Of a stretch of 64,000 nucleotides of DNA, positions 1 through 11,430 are shown in pieces. A program made the translations under genes and the position numbers. Location of the stretch: NCBI GenBank assembly GCA_010909165.1, contig VJWM01000221.1, forward strand, positions 1-64,000, read 5' to 3'. A model generated the notes under the pieces. That model ran no database searches. It was not told the origin of the DNA and saw nothing but the letters and a program-made list of their open reading frames with translations. This stretch comes from Anthoceros angustus. Taxonomy: Eukaryota > Streptophyta > Anthocerotopsida > Anthocerotales > Anthocerotaceae. Numbering within the stretch: the first letter of the stretch is position 1; the number at the start of each line of letters is the position of its first letter.

Positions 1-780
1 CACTCCGCACCACCCTCCCGCCTCGGAGCCAGGCCCAAAGTCCGGATAGCGCGTCACAATGTTGCGCCCACAAGGTTCCATGGCTCCCAAACTTCCGCTG
101 GCTTTTGGGTGCCATCGCCTTCTCCTCCCTTGGTTGGAGGCTTGTCGAGACCGCTGCACGCTGCGCCTTCGCCGCTGCACGCCCGACCTCAACGGTGAGC
201 CGCCAAGACGCCTGAGTGTCCCACGAGATACCGCCAGAGCCGGATCGGAGCGCAAGAGATCGCGAGAATTGTCTCGAGGTCACGAATAAATGACCTTCCC
301 TTCGCCGCCTCCGGGAGTAACACCGGGCGGAGGGCGCCTTCCCCGTCCAGAATCGCGAGGTCTCGCATGGCTTATTCTCGACCTTACGCCCGCTTACTCG
401 CCTTACGCCGCAGAGTTACGCCCGCCGCGGGCGTGAATACCGCTATAACGGCCTCGCAAGGTTACGGTCCTGCCAACAGATGCTTCTCCACTCGAGTTGC
501 CCACGTGGCGGCGCCCGGTCCGCCTCCCACGGCTCAACTCCCGAGTTACTTTCCGGGCTTTATCCCGCCTCGGTCTTGGAGTGGGTCCGGACTTATCCTC
601 ACTGGCGCCTACCATAGTAGGTCCTGCACGCCTCACTCCGAGTCCGGAGTATACTGAGTGCCGTCCGAGTGCTACCATGCTTATTTCCCTTTTCCGCCTC
701 ATTTTATCCTTTACTCCTACAAAAACAAAACCCTACCTAATTTCTAACCCCCCATGGAAGTCCGTAGTCCACAGACACCA
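1..780. other. Intergenic, no gene recognised
   Basis: This stretch is GC-rich and its short frames overlap one another on both strands. None shows a recognisable domain, a convincing start context or a splice pattern. I see no RNA gene or clear repeat in it. Confidence 0.5.
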
Positions 781-1420
781 TAGACAAGGAGAAGCAGCAC
801 GTCGGCACCCACCCAAGGCCAGCACCTCACACAAAGATCTCACAGATCCTGCACATGTGCACACAAGAGCATTACTCGTGCTCAAGTCCTTCACGTGATA
901 CACACAAGGAATGATCAAAGGAGCCGACTGCACCCATCGGAGCACCCTCACACGCCAAGACCTAAATTTTGAGCATGCACATGTCCACACAAGACCGTTA
1001 AGCCGGCTCAAGTTCTTCAAGACACCACGCACAATGAGAAGCCGCACGCCGGCACTCCACTCCAAGGCCAAGACCTCACGCCACAAAGATCTCACGACCC
1101 CTGCACCGCATGTGCACACAAGAGCATTCCTCAAGTCAAGTCCTTCACCGCGACATTGCACACAAGGAATGAACGGAGTCGCACCCACCTGACCGAGCAC
1201 CCTCACACGCCCAAAGACCTCACACCCTTGAGCATGCACATGTCCATACAAGATCGTTAAGCCGGCTCAAGTTCTTCTGACACCACAGACATAATGAGAA
1301 GCCGACGCCTAAGACCCGCCTCCAAGGCCAAGACCCCTCACGCACGATCTCACATACGCATGTGCACACAAGAGCGGCAAGCCTGCCGCAAAACACCGAT
1401 TGCCACACACAAGGCACATT
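781..1420. repeat. Tandem repeat array, about 255-bp period (copy in unit I)
   Basis: Two alternating half-units recur. One carries GCATGTGCACACAAGAGC (near 856, 1106 and 1355). The other carries GCATGCACATGTCCA followed by a CGTTAAGCCGGCTCAAG block (near 972 and 1232). Spacing is about 250-260 bp. The same family reappears at 18610-19080. The open frames through it have a repeat-like composition and are not credible proteins. Confidence 0.75.
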
Positions 1421-2062
1421 ACCTTCAAACCGCACAAACAAAATCACGATTCTGCTGCAGCCTCGAGCTTGCATGTGGGGAGCCGCGATCCATGAAGGGA
1501 AGGAGGGCTCCTATAAGCACCACATAGCTCACAATGCAGCACAAAGGGTTGATTACAACAACCAGAGCTCGCGATCTTGAGCCCGCAGAGTGCGATCGGC
1601 CGGATGACAAGCAGGAGATTGCATCCAGCCCGTATGGCTAGGATCAACTCAACACGAGCCCGGATGGCAATAGCGAGTGCGCCAGAAAGGCCGAAATTAA
1701 GTGCATGAGGTTGACTTACCACCGGATGAAAACAGAAATCTGAAGTAAAAGTAAAGTAAGTTAAAGTAAAAAATAGCAAACGTAAAAGTATATAAAAGTG
1801 AAACTAAAATATATTGAACTATTATTTTAATGAAAACTTAAAGTCACCCTCTCACATCTCTCTATTCTTTTCAAAGTAACCAAGTGTCCCAAGCCATATG
1901 GTACTAAAGTGTATCACCAAATCATGCTACCACCCAGGTAACAACTCGACCAAAAGCTTCTTCTGGCTTCATCGCCCGCCTGCACTCATGGAGTGGCCGC
2001 AGTGCACCGGTCTTGCTTTCCTCGCCTCATTAGACTTTCTCGTATGAATGTGAGCGGGTGGA
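1421..2062. other. Intergenic, AT-rich tract
   Basis: No gene is recognised. Bases 1740-1860 are strongly AT-rich with repeated AAGTAAAGTA-like words. The stretch separates the tandem array from the broken retrotransposon to its right. Confidence 0.45.
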
Positions 2063-2813
2063 GTGTTGTTCATACGGGCATGGATCACACCGGGTGACGG
2101 TGGTGCAGTTACCGGGATGAGCTCTGCTTTGTCCTGGGCCAGGAGGACGCTCCAATCGCCCAGTGGCCTGCTTTCCTCCGTGTTTGCTTTACTCGATCGA
2201 TCACTGCTTCCACCTCTTGCAATTTCTTGCCTTGCGTTTCTAAACTTTCCGAGATTTCTTCACAAGATCGCTCCACACTGACTGTGCGTTCTTGCAGGGT
2301 GTGCAACAAGTTGGGTTGCGTTGTCCTTTCTCGTTCCGGAGACGTCTTTTCACATTCGCTGCTGTCCACCTTTCTCCGATGTAGGATCTGGATGCTCCCT
2401 TGTTTCCGGGGCCGGCCGCGACGACGAGGTGCGGGTTCGGTCGCATAGTCCACGACTTCCGACTGTACGTGTCCCTCCCGCACTGCACTCAAAGCAGTGA
2501 CTCCCAACTCGCTATGCGCCACTGCCTAGCCAGCAATTTCTCTCCCGCGCTTCGACGCGCCTCCCGCATGCCCCGCCCCAGGTTTTGCATATCGGAGAGG
2601 CGCCCTCCATCGGATCGTGGGTCGCCCGCCTCCTCCGGACCCGGTCACCAATCCCTTTTAGCGGCCGTTCTTCATCGCTCCCGCCGGACACTACGCGATT
2701 GACTTCCGAGATTGGAACGCAATCGCTCATCGTGGGTTTCTCCTGGGCCTCTTGAATCCACGCGTCCAGCTGCTGGCCACCTACCTGTTCCAAGCAGCTG
2801 TGGATCGTGAGAG
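2063..2813 (-). mobile_element. Internal leader/gag-like part of an LTR retrotransposon, truncated
   Basis: This minus-strand segment lies directly downstream of a primer binding site and an LTR (2814-3122). It holds two overlapping frames (2826 to 2512 and 2522 to 2109) coding a charged protein with an RRRGRPRK basic patch and a region rich in Glu, Arg and Lys. That composition fits a gag-type protein, but no zinc knuckle, protease or polymerase motif is visible. The element has no second LTR in the window, so it is a 5' fragment on its own strand. The retroelement assignment rests on the primer site; the gag reading is inference. Confidence 0.45.
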
Positions 2814-2825
2814 GCTCTGATACCA
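2814..2825 (-). other. Retrotransposon primer binding site (initiator Met tRNA)
   Basis: The minus strand reads TGGTATCAGAGC, the complement of the 3' end of plant initiator Met tRNA and the commonest primer site in plant LTR retrotransposons. It sits a few bases inside the adjoining LTR, as expected. Confidence 0.8.
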
Positions 2826-2829
2826 AACG

Positions 2830-3122
2830 TCAAAGACCACCGTGAGGCTTGAGCCAGACTCGGAGGAAATCGCTTGTCAGCCTTCCGAGGTCTCTTGTAC
2901 CCGGTCCATTCAAGTCAAGAACGGCCGCGTCCGGCCGTTGCTGCGGACGGGTTCAACTAACTATGCTTGCGGACGGGCTCAACTAACTACGCCCGCCTTT
3001 ATATTGAATTATCTCGGCATTTATTCCAGGATAATACTTAAACCGGAATTACCCTAGCTACGTGAACTAACTGGGGAATTGTGCGTTCACACTTGTGTCG
3101 TGGGGTTGTCACGGTTGTGACA
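2830..3122 (-). mobile_element. LTR of a minus-strand retrotransposon
   Basis: On the minus strand the segment begins TGTCACAACC at 3122 and runs to the primer binding site near 2825, about 290 bp. The exact inner end is uncertain because a clean CA terminus is not obvious. It contains an internal direct duplication of about 27 bp (GCGGACGGG(T/C)TCAACTAACTA, near 2943 and 2970). Its outer end abuts segmental-array sequence at 3123, so it looks inserted into, or joined to, the array. No matching LTR was found elsewhere in the window. Confidence 0.6.
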
Positions 3123-3164
3123 TACCCACACTTGTGCGTGCACGTGGGAGCAAGGGGTCCATGC

Positions 3165-3474
3165 AAAGATGGGGACAACCACGACGGGGCACCAGGTTAG
3201 GGGTGTGCTCCCGCACTAATCTACCCTATAACCCCCAATCGTCCCAAGATGTCGCCGTCCGAGACCTTCCCTACTTACCATTGGTGCCACCAATGTCGCA
3301 TCTCCAGCACTCGTGATCATCCTAAAGATGGCGGTGGCCAATACCCTTTGCCTTTGCAGGGGGATGGAAACCCGTTGCCTGAAATATGCCAATGACATCG
3401 AAAGGGTTTCCCTGAGGCCAACCCCGCCTTATTGTGGTAGGCCTTACACTCCTTGATAAAACGAGAAAAACCTT
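3165..3474. repeat. Array tail segment, copy 1
   Basis: The sequence from GGGGACAACCACGACGG through CCCAATCGTCCCAAGATG to the R1 start is shared with 20000-20290 and 28915-29184. On the minus strand it continues the retroelement endonuclease frame (RALGKVF followed by a few tens of residues). It is degenerate here and does not stay open. Confidence 0.7.
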
Positions 3475-3915
3475 ACCTAAGGCCCCATGGGTTTCAATGG
3501 CAAGGGGGATGAAAATATGACCTTGTTGCATGGGCAGATTTGTAAATTTTCTTAGTTGCACTTCTTCCACCGCCCAACTGGAGGGTTGATGATGATGACG
3601 GTCGCCAATCTCTAGTTGGGTCAGTGACAACCACGTCCGCAACCGAGACATCGTCCCCCCGCGTCAAGAAAAGGTCAGCTTTGATAGAGACGCCATTGAG
3701 CAGAGTATACTGCCGCTCCTTGAAAGGGAAGAAACCGCTCTTCTTGGCCATCGAGAACATGACGTCTTGAACGGCGTCAGATGCAAGAATACGCTTCTCC
3801 ACCCATTGACAACGCTAAGTGGGCCCTGTGGTCGTCGATGGAGGGCCCACGAGCTGCCTAAGAGAGGCTAGTGGTTGGACCTGCACCAAGCGAAACTTCA
3901 TCGCGTAGAAAAGAA
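3420..3915 (-). pseudogene. Retroelement zinc-knuckle/restriction-like endonuclease tail, remnant 1
   Basis: A minus-strand frame carries DAVQDVMFSMAKKSGF, then ADLFLTRGDD and ADVVVTDPTRD. The layout (Cys/His knuckle, AV.D.......A...GF, then D.L.T..G....ADVVVTDP) is the one I associate with the restriction-like (PD-(D/E)XK type) endonuclease tail of non-LTR-type retroelements. This copy is frameshifted on both sides and the reverse transcriptase is absent. The family assignment is by recalled motif pattern only. Confidence 0.5.
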
Positions 3916-5640
3916 GTCGGTGCGATTAACGACTGGATGCAAGGGCAAAGCCAGAGCTGGAACTGCACTTCCCGAGCAAGAGCGAGCTCTAGTAGGGAGG
4001 AATAGACACGAGGGGGTATAACACGAAAGGCTTATACAAGAAGCTACATATATAGTGAATTTTCTATTTAGTCACCTAGTTGGTCCCCTAACATTTTGAG
4101 ATTCTTACAATACATCATCACAATCAATGCAATTAAAAATATTATTTTTCCTCTCACGACTTAAAAAACAAAGATTAATAGGTTTTAGTTACTCATCACC
4201 CAAATCTCCCCTACAAGACTTTTGTTTTCAACAATTTATCATTCAAGGTTACATCACCCCAAGACACTATCGAATAGGGAGCAAGAGCATATCGAAGTAT
4301 ATGTTTTTTCCACTCTGTTAGAAGGGTACCACAAAGTGGAAAAGTGGAGGGACGCAGACGCAAGGTGTGGAGAAGTTGATGGCGCTTGCTATTCTGGCCG
4401 GGCCCATGCCAAATGTCTAAAGATTCAAGCGATGCAAAAGGTCTTTACTACTAGTTCAAGTTTTTAATCACGAGGATAAAAGATAAGGGGTAAGTCAAGA
4501 TGAGGACATATTTAGATCACAGGGGTTCACCAAAAGGGTTGAAAACGCTTAGAAGGAACCTTTAAAATGAAAAATCAAAAATATGTAAAAAGAACAAAAA
4601 TGCCAAAACTCAAGGGCAAGTGCACGACTTGTATCTAAAACTGAAATTTTTGGGTTTGTTTCTTTTTTTTGATTTTTGTTCATTTTTGGGAATGAACCGT
4701 AGGGGAATGTACTAGAAGCATGAACCATATGGATTCATGCCTCTAGGTCTTCTTGACCCTGTGCACACTACAAGTGCGATTCTTAAAGACTACATTTTGC
4801 TGTAATCCCATTGTAATGCACTATAGTGAACTTTTTTATATACATACTCATGTTTGTCGTAAGTCTACCCTAAACCCCCAAGGAGTAAGGAGGTCCAAAT
4901 ATTCGCACTTGTGCGCGCACGTGGGAGCAAGGGGTCCATGCAAAGATGGCACTTGCCCATTGGAGGGGCCCAAGCCACGGGGACTAGCTCTACACCGGAA
5001 GCTCTATCTATCACTCCCAATCTTAGGATTCTTTATCCCGGAGCTATTTTTAAGCTATTTAAGATGTCGGTAGTCTAGAATAAGGAAGGGTATGCTTGCC
5101 ACTAGACCTGAAGATGCAGCGCCTTCCTCATTCAAAGTCCTCTTGATAATCCCTTTGCATGTTGCCGAAGGAAAGCCACCACAGAACACGATTGCCCGAA
5201 GAAAGCCACCACCAAACGAAAGGTGACAAAAAATACAATGTTTCTGTGGATGCTTAATTCTTTATCATATATTAAATTATATATATTATGATTTATGTAT
5301 ACAAACGATTCAAGATCTCCTCCATATGGGGGGTGTGTGTGGAGACGAGGTAAACGGGAATAAACTTAGCGTGTCTATGGACTTGGTGCAGATATTTTAA
5401 CCCCGTTTTTTGAGTGGGATGTGATGCCCAATTATATTTATTTTGGTTCTTGTTCTTCGCTTTAACAATTAATCATAACAAGAAATACAAATAATATATC
5501 CTTGTTGAATTGAGCCAAGAAAGGCCACAGCAAGGAGAGCATGCCGAAGTTCCAACCGATGCAGCTACCAGTACGTAATGCGGCTTTGCCCCGGAAAAAT
5601 CAAATGAAAGTAGGGTTTCGCCAACTCATGATTGAAATGT
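3475..5640. repeat. R1 repeat, tandem copy 1 (2166 bp)
   Basis: It starts ACCTAAGG and ends ATTGAAATGT, then passes directly into copy 2. It holds the endonuclease remnant on the minus strand followed by about 1.6 kb of AT-rich non-coding DNA. Compared with copy 2 it is 39 bp shorter, through many separate losses of a few bases (for example CCTCGCTGG present near 6512 is missing near 4316). Confidence 0.85.
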
Positions 5641-6090
5641 ACCTAAGGCCCTATGGGTTTCAATGGCAAGGGGGAAGAAAATGTGACCTTGTTGCATGGG
5701 CCTGTACTTGTAAATTTTCTTAGTTGCACTCCCTTCCACCGCCCAACCTGGAGGGTTGATGATGACATGGTCGCTAACGGAATCTCTAGTTGGGTCAGTG
5801 ACAACCACGTCCGCAACCGAGACATCGTCCCCCCGCGTCAAGAAAAGGTCAGCTTTGATAGAGACGCCATTGAGCAGAGTATACTGCCGCTCCTTGAAAG
5901 GGAAGAAACCGCTCTTCTTGGCCATCGAGAACATGACGTCTTGAACGGCGTCGTATGCAGCAATACGTTCTCCACCCATTGGACAACGCACTAAGTGGGC
6001 CCCAGGGTCGTCGATGGAGGGCCCACAGCAGCCCGCCGGAAGAGAACAGGCTAGTGGTTGGACCAGACCCAAGCGAAACTTCATCGCGGT
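5641..6090 (-). pseudogene. Retroelement endonuclease tail, remnant 2 (open for about 150 codons)
   Basis: The minus-strand frame reads, in order, LVQPLACSLPAGCCGPSIDD, GAHLVRCPMGGER, DAVQDVMFSMAKKSGFFPF, KADLFLTRGDDVSVADVVV, TDPTRD and PLAIETHRALG. The C-C...H...C spacing suggests a zinc knuckle, followed by a nuclease-like Asp-rich core. Only the C-terminal tail of the parent protein is present, and it ends at the R1 tandem junction. It is likely a dead fragment; its openness in three copies is noted as a finding. Confidence 0.55.
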
Positions 6091-7845
6091 AGAAAAGAAG
6101 CCGCGATTGAACGATCGGATGCAAGGGCTGGGCTAGGAACTGCACCTTCCACGAGAGAAGGCGAGCTCTAGTAGGACGAGGAATAGACACGAGGTAGGTG
6201 GTAACACCAGGAAAGGCTTATACAAGAAGCTACATATATAGTGAATTTTCTATTTAGTCACCTAGTTGGTCCCCTAACATTTTGAGATTCTTACAATACA
6301 TCATCACAATCAATGCAATTAAAAATATTATTTTTCCTCTCACGACTTAAAAAAAACAAAGATTAATAGGTTTTTAGTTACTCATCACCCAAATCTCCCC
6401 CTACAAGACTTTTGTTTTCAACAATTTATCATTCAAGGTTACCGAATACCCCCAGTACACTATCAGTAATAGGGAGCAAGAGCATATCAGCAAGTATATG
6501 TTTTTTCCACTCCTCGCTGGTTAGAAGGGTACGGCACAAAGTGGAAAAGTGGAGGGGACGCAGACGCAAGGTGTGGAGAAGTTGATGGCGGCCGGTCTGT
6601 GCTGGGCCCATGCCAAATGTCTAAAGATTCAAGCGATGCAAAAGGTCTTTACTACTAGTTCAAGTTTTTAATCACGAGATAAAAGATAAGGGGTAAGTCA
6701 AGATGAGGACATATTTAGATCACAGGGGTTCACCAAAAGGGTTGAAAACGCTAGAAGGAACCCTTTAAAATGAAAAAAAATCAAAAAATATGTAAAAAGA
6801 ACAAAAAATGCCAAAACTCAAGGGCAAGTGCACGCACTTGTATCTAAAAACTGAAATTTTTTGGGTTTGTTTCTTTTTTTTTTGATTTTTTGTTCATTTT
6901 TTTGGGAATGAACCGTAGGGGAATGCACTAGGAAGCATGAACCATATGGATTCATGCCTCTAGGGTCTTCTTGACCCCAGGTGCACACACAAGTGCGTAT
7001 TCTTAAAGACTACATTTTGCTGTAATCCCATTGTAATGCACTATAGTGAACTTTTTTATATACATACTCATGTTTGTCGTAAGTCTACCCTAAACCCCCA
7101 AGGAGTAAGGAGGTCCAAATATTCGTGACCAGCGTGCAAGGGGTCCATGCAAAGATGGCACTTGCCCATTGGAGGGGCCCAAGCCACGGGGACTAGCTCT
7201 TGTTACCTGGAAGCTATCTATCACTCCCAATCTTAGGATTCTTTATCCTGGAGCTATTTTTAAGCTATTTAAGATGTCGGTAGTCTAGAATAAGGAAGGG
7301 TATGCTTGCCACTAGACCTGAAGATGCAGCGCCTTCCTCATTCAAAGTCCTCTTGATAATCCCTTTGCATGTCAAGTTGAAAGCCACCACGAACACGATT
7401 GGTTCAAGAAAGCCACCACCAACGAAGGTGACAAAAATACAATGTTTCGTGGATGCTTAATTCTTTATCATATATTAAATTATATATATTATGATTTATG
7501 TATACAAACGATTCAAGATCTCCTCCATATGGGGGGTGTGTGTGGAGACGAGGTAAACGGGAATAAACTTAGCGTGTCTTGCGGACTTGGTGCAGAGATA
7601 TCGACGAACCCCGTTTTTTGAGTGGGATGTGATGCCCAATTATATTTATTTTGGTTCTTGTTCTTCGCTTTAACAATTAATCATAACAAGAAATACAAAT
7701 AATATATCCTTGTTGAATTGAGCCAAGAAAGGCCACAGGAAGGAGAGCATCAAGTTCCAACCGATGCAGCTACCAGTACGTAATGCGGCTTTGCCCCGGA
7801 AAAATCAAATGAAAGTAGGGTTTCGCCAACTCATGATTGAAATGT
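5641..7845. repeat. R1 repeat, tandem copy 2 (2205 bp)
   Basis: Second member of a head-to-tail array. Its junction with copy 3 is identical to the copy 1/2 junction (AATGTACCTAAGG), which indicates one founding junction followed by unequal recombination. Its minus-strand endonuclease frame is the best preserved of the three in this array. Confidence 0.85.
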
Positions 7846-8594
7846 ACCTAAGGCCCTATGGGTTTCAATGGCAAGGGGGAAGAAAATGTGACCTTGTTGC
7901 ATGGGCCTGTACTTGTAAATTTTCTTAGTTGCACTCCCTTCCGCCGCTCAACCTAGAGGATTGATGATGACATGGTCGCCAACGGAATCTTTGGTTGGGT
8001 CAGTGACAACCACGTCCGCAACCGAGACATCGCCCCCTGCCAAGAAAAGGTCGCCTGAGAGACGCCATTGAGCGTAGTATATCGCCGCTCCTTGAAAGGG
8101 AAGAAAATGCTCTTCTTGGCCATCGAGAACATGACGCCTTGAGCTCACAGATAAAGAATACGTTCTCCACCCATTGGACAACGCACTAAGTGGGCCCTGT
8201 GGTGCCGATGGAGGGCCCACGGCCCGCCAAGAGAAGGCTAGTGGTTGGACCACCCAGAAACTTCATCGCGGTGAAAGAAGTCGCGATTCGAATGCCTGGA
8301 TACAAGGACGGGCCAGGAGTCAAGACCTGCACCCTTCCCTGAGCAAGAGCGAAGGCGAGCTCTAGTAGGACGAGGAATAGACACGAGGTAGGTGGTAACA
8401 CCAGGAAAGGCTTATATAAGAAGCTACATATACAGTGAATTTTCTATTTAGTCACCTATTATTTTTCCTCTCACGACTTAAAAAAATCAAAGATTAATAG
8501 GTTTTTAGTTACTCAACCAACTAGAGGCTGTCAAATCCTCATCACCCAAATCTCCTCCTACAAGACTTTTGTTTTCAACAATTTATCAATTTTT

Positions 8595-8770
8595 GTTACG
8601 GCCCGACGATCACATGCCAGGATAACTTAGCACTTAGCCTTGCCAACTGGAACGAGGCTACTCGGAAGAAAAGTCGCGACCACCGCCAGCTTAGAAAATC
8701 CCAACTGGGAGTGTCACCTACGCCCCCGAAATAAATAGAAAGGCCGCAAGTCCGCGAGGCACGGTCACAT
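8595..8770 (+). mobile_element. Fragment of the LTR-like segment inside R1 copy 3
   Basis: R1 sequence stops after a T-run and continues with TGTTACGGCCCGACGATCAC, the exact left end of the LTR-like segments at 17951 and 28651. Homology lasts about 170 bp and then passes back into R1 near GCGAGGCACGGTCACATTC. A different left flank beside the same terminus supports TGTTACGG as a real element end. Confidence 0.55.
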
Positions 8771-8999
8771 TCATTCGTAAGTCTACTCTAAAGCCCAAGG
8801 AGTAAGGAGGTCCAAATACCCACACTTGTGCGCGCACGTGGGAGCAAGGGGTCCATGCAAAGATGGCACTTGCCCATTGGAGGGGCCCAAGCCACGGGGA
8901 CTAGCTCTCGTTACCCTGAAGCTATCTATCACTCCCAACCTTAGGATTCTTTACCCTGGAGGTATTTTTAAGCTATTTAAGATGTCGGTAGTCTAGAAT

Positions 9000-9106
9000 A
9001 AGGAAGGGTCTGCTTGCCACTAGACCTGAAGATGTAAGGAAGGGTCTGCTTGCCACTAGACCTGAAGATGTAAGAAAGGGTCTGCTTGCCACTAGACCTG
9101 AAGATG
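9000..9106. repeat. 36-bp direct triplication within R1 copy 3
   Basis: AAGGAAGGGTCTGCTTGCCA and its continuation repeat at 9000, 9036 and 9072, exactly 36 bp apart, with one substitution in the third copy. All other R1 copies carry a single copy of this unit (for example near 5083 and 21902). Confidence 0.9.
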
Positions 9107-9646
9107 CGGCGCCTTCCTCATTCGAAGTCCTCTTGAAATTTGCGTTTGATAATGCCTTTGCAGGGTTTGCCGGAGGAGAGGCACCACAGAACATGATTGC
9201 CGGAAGAAAACCAAACGAAAGGTGACAAAAAATACAATGTTTCCGTGGGTGCTTACTTCTTTATCATATATTAAATTATATATATTATGATTTATGTATA
9301 CAAACGATTCAAGATCTCCTCCATATGGAGGAGTTTGTGTGGAGACGAAGTAAACGAGAATAAACTTAGCGTGTCTTGCGGACTCGGTGAAGAGAAATCG
9401 ACGAATCCCGTTTTTTGAGTGGAATGTGATGCCCAATTCTATTTATCTTGCTTTTTGTTCTTTGCTTTAACAATTCATCATATCAAAAAATACAAATCAT
9501 ATATCCTTGTTGAATTGAGCCAAGAAAGGGCACAGCAAGGAGAGCATGCCGAAGTTGCAGCCCATGCAGCTACCAGTACATAATGCGGCTTTGCCCCGGA
9601 AAAAACCAAATGAAAGTAGGGTTCCGCCAACTTCTGATTGCAATGT

Positions 9647-10262
9647 ACAAGCGCGGTGGCCTATGCTACTTGCTCATGCATCACAATCGGACCGTGAACT
9701 GCTCCAGCCATTCACAATCATAAAACACACCATCCAAATGTGATAAACAATGCAACAAACTAATACACAAATGTGAACCGGGCCAACTTCTTGTCAAGGA
9801 GAAGTGGCAAACCAATTGCAACAGAAATCATCTCATGGGAGGGAAGAAGACATCTGGAAGCTTCTTGGTTTTTCAGACACATCCATCACAAGATGCAGTT
9901 TGCTTCAAAGAATCATCCAAGCGGTAACCAGCCAGCAATCATCGACATCCTGCCATCACTCAAGACACTCAACTGCACATCCTACCACTGCACCACACTC
10001 ACTCACTATGCAACTGCGCCACTAGCATCAAGGCACTCCGCCCAATCCCTTCAAATAGTATTTTGCAATCTCTCTCTGCAGCAGGTGCTTTCCTTCTACA
10101 ACCTCTTTCTCCCAACTAGAGTTTCCCGTGTGAATGGAATAGCTGCCTCCGCACCTGCCCGACTCCCACAAGCATCTTTCAAAGGGATAAGAGCCCTTGC
10201 AACCTAGTCGAACATTGTCCAACTCCGCTCTTGTCGTTCGCCTTGTACTCCTATCCATGCCT
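9647..10262 (+). repeat. R2 block, unit I, with a plus-strand protein-like stretch
   Basis: This block is shared with 22444-23060 and 32768-33370. On the plus strand all three copies encode LLVKEKWQT; in unit III the frame continues ELQPEIICEWREEDI. This copy breaks shortly afterwards. I do not recognise the protein. Near 10200-10258 the minus strand may begin the C-terminal part of the GTPase gene. No intact gene remains. Confidence 0.4.
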
Positions 10263-10274
10263 CATCGACGGACC

Positions 10275-11299
10275 ATAAAAAGCAAGACACTTCATGATCC
10301 GAAAAAAAAAGGTGGCAAATACAACAGGCATATCGAGGATGCTACCGAATTGTATACATCATCGCATCAAATTCCTTCGGATTGAAAGAACCTTTCGTGC
10401 TGGCTCCGTCCTTCAAGAGGACACCCTCTCCTTCGCGTGATCCGCCTCCTCACAACTCCTCCGATCGCAATACTGAAAAGCACATTTTGTAGGGTGATGT
10501 TGGAACAGATGGCAAATTCCTCCTTCATACGCTGAAGCTTCTCAAGGTCCAATTCTTTCCAAACCTTTGCACCTTTGTACCTTGCGGTGGGAATCCATAT
10601 GGTTCACCAAAAGCATTCGCCGCGGCACACTTTCTTCTTATCAATCGTTGGCCAAGCTCATGGTCCATTTACGCTCCCTTGAACATCGCCATGCAAAACC
10701 GCACCTGCTCCAAGCACCTTTGCCAGGCCAAAAATCCTCCGCGTATTGTCGGGCCGTCCACAATCGCAGTGACTTGTGTGATCATTGGAAAGTGGCAGTT
10801 CACACCTGTAGACTTGCATACTTGCCGTGTGTTCAGTTAGAGTGACCTTCTCGATTGTCTGTGCCAATTCACCTCCGCCACACTTGCTCAACATGGATTG
10901 CACAAGAGTGGACTTGCCCACATTCTCCTCCCCAACCACAAGAATTACTTTATAGAAAATGCGGAGTTTCTCATCTGCCCTGCAAATGTCATATATCACG
11001 GCGGCTCGGTCCACAAACCGTAGCTGAGACTCTTGCTCTAGTTTCCCGTCAACGTCTGTATCTGCGAGGTTTGATGGAATCCGTGTTCCCGGGAGCTTGG
11101 AGGTACTGATTTCCGTTCGTAACCGTTTCAAAACATCCGGAGTGGTCCTGCTTATAATCGTCCTCTCCAGCTCCGAAATACTGGCACTGCTACTCATCTT
11201 CTCATTCCAGAGCACCAACCCAAGCAGCTTGAGAAAGTCTTTACCATACTTTTCCAGTTTTACCTTGTCCTCTAGTGCATTCAAAGGTCGATCTGCCAT
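10275..11299 (-). pseudogene. P-loop GTPase domain of a lipase-GTPase gene, unit I
   Basis: The minus-strand frame from 11299 reads a helical stretch (ALEDKVKLEKYGKDFLKLLG), then RAAVIYDICRADEKLRIFYK, then the P-loop VGEENVGKSTLVQSMLSK at about residues 120-137, as in G1 motifs (GxxxxGKS). Further parts follow only in shifted frames: the G4-like LLVNRMDSH is seen clearly in unit III (near 33720). The order on this strand (lipase, linker, GTPase) and constant spacing in all units suggest one long ancestral protein. I cannot assign the GTPase to a known family. Several indels break this copy, so it is called a pseudogene; the 213-codon frame is its longest open part. Confidence 0.6.
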
Positions 11300-11430
11300 G
11301 ATAGGGGAAGATTCTAGTCACCGGTATTGCTACATTCCTCCTCCGCATCTGTAATCCCGCTATTATTTCCGTGCTTATTAATTGTTGGCAGCTACGAGAC
11401 TAGTTCCCAAATCAACTCATGCGATCTCGT

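Larger units (their letters stand above)
7846..9646. repeat. R1 repeat, tandem copy 3, with an internal replacement
   Basis: Third tandem copy. Its right end, CAATGTACAAGCG, is the native R1-to-R2 boundary, matching units II and III. Internally about 700 bp of R1 (the part at 6440-7090 in copy 2) is replaced by about 175 bp of the LTR-like segment at 8595-8770. A 36-bp triplication lies at 9000-9106. The endonuclease frame at 7948-8290 is badly frameshifted. Confidence 0.8.
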
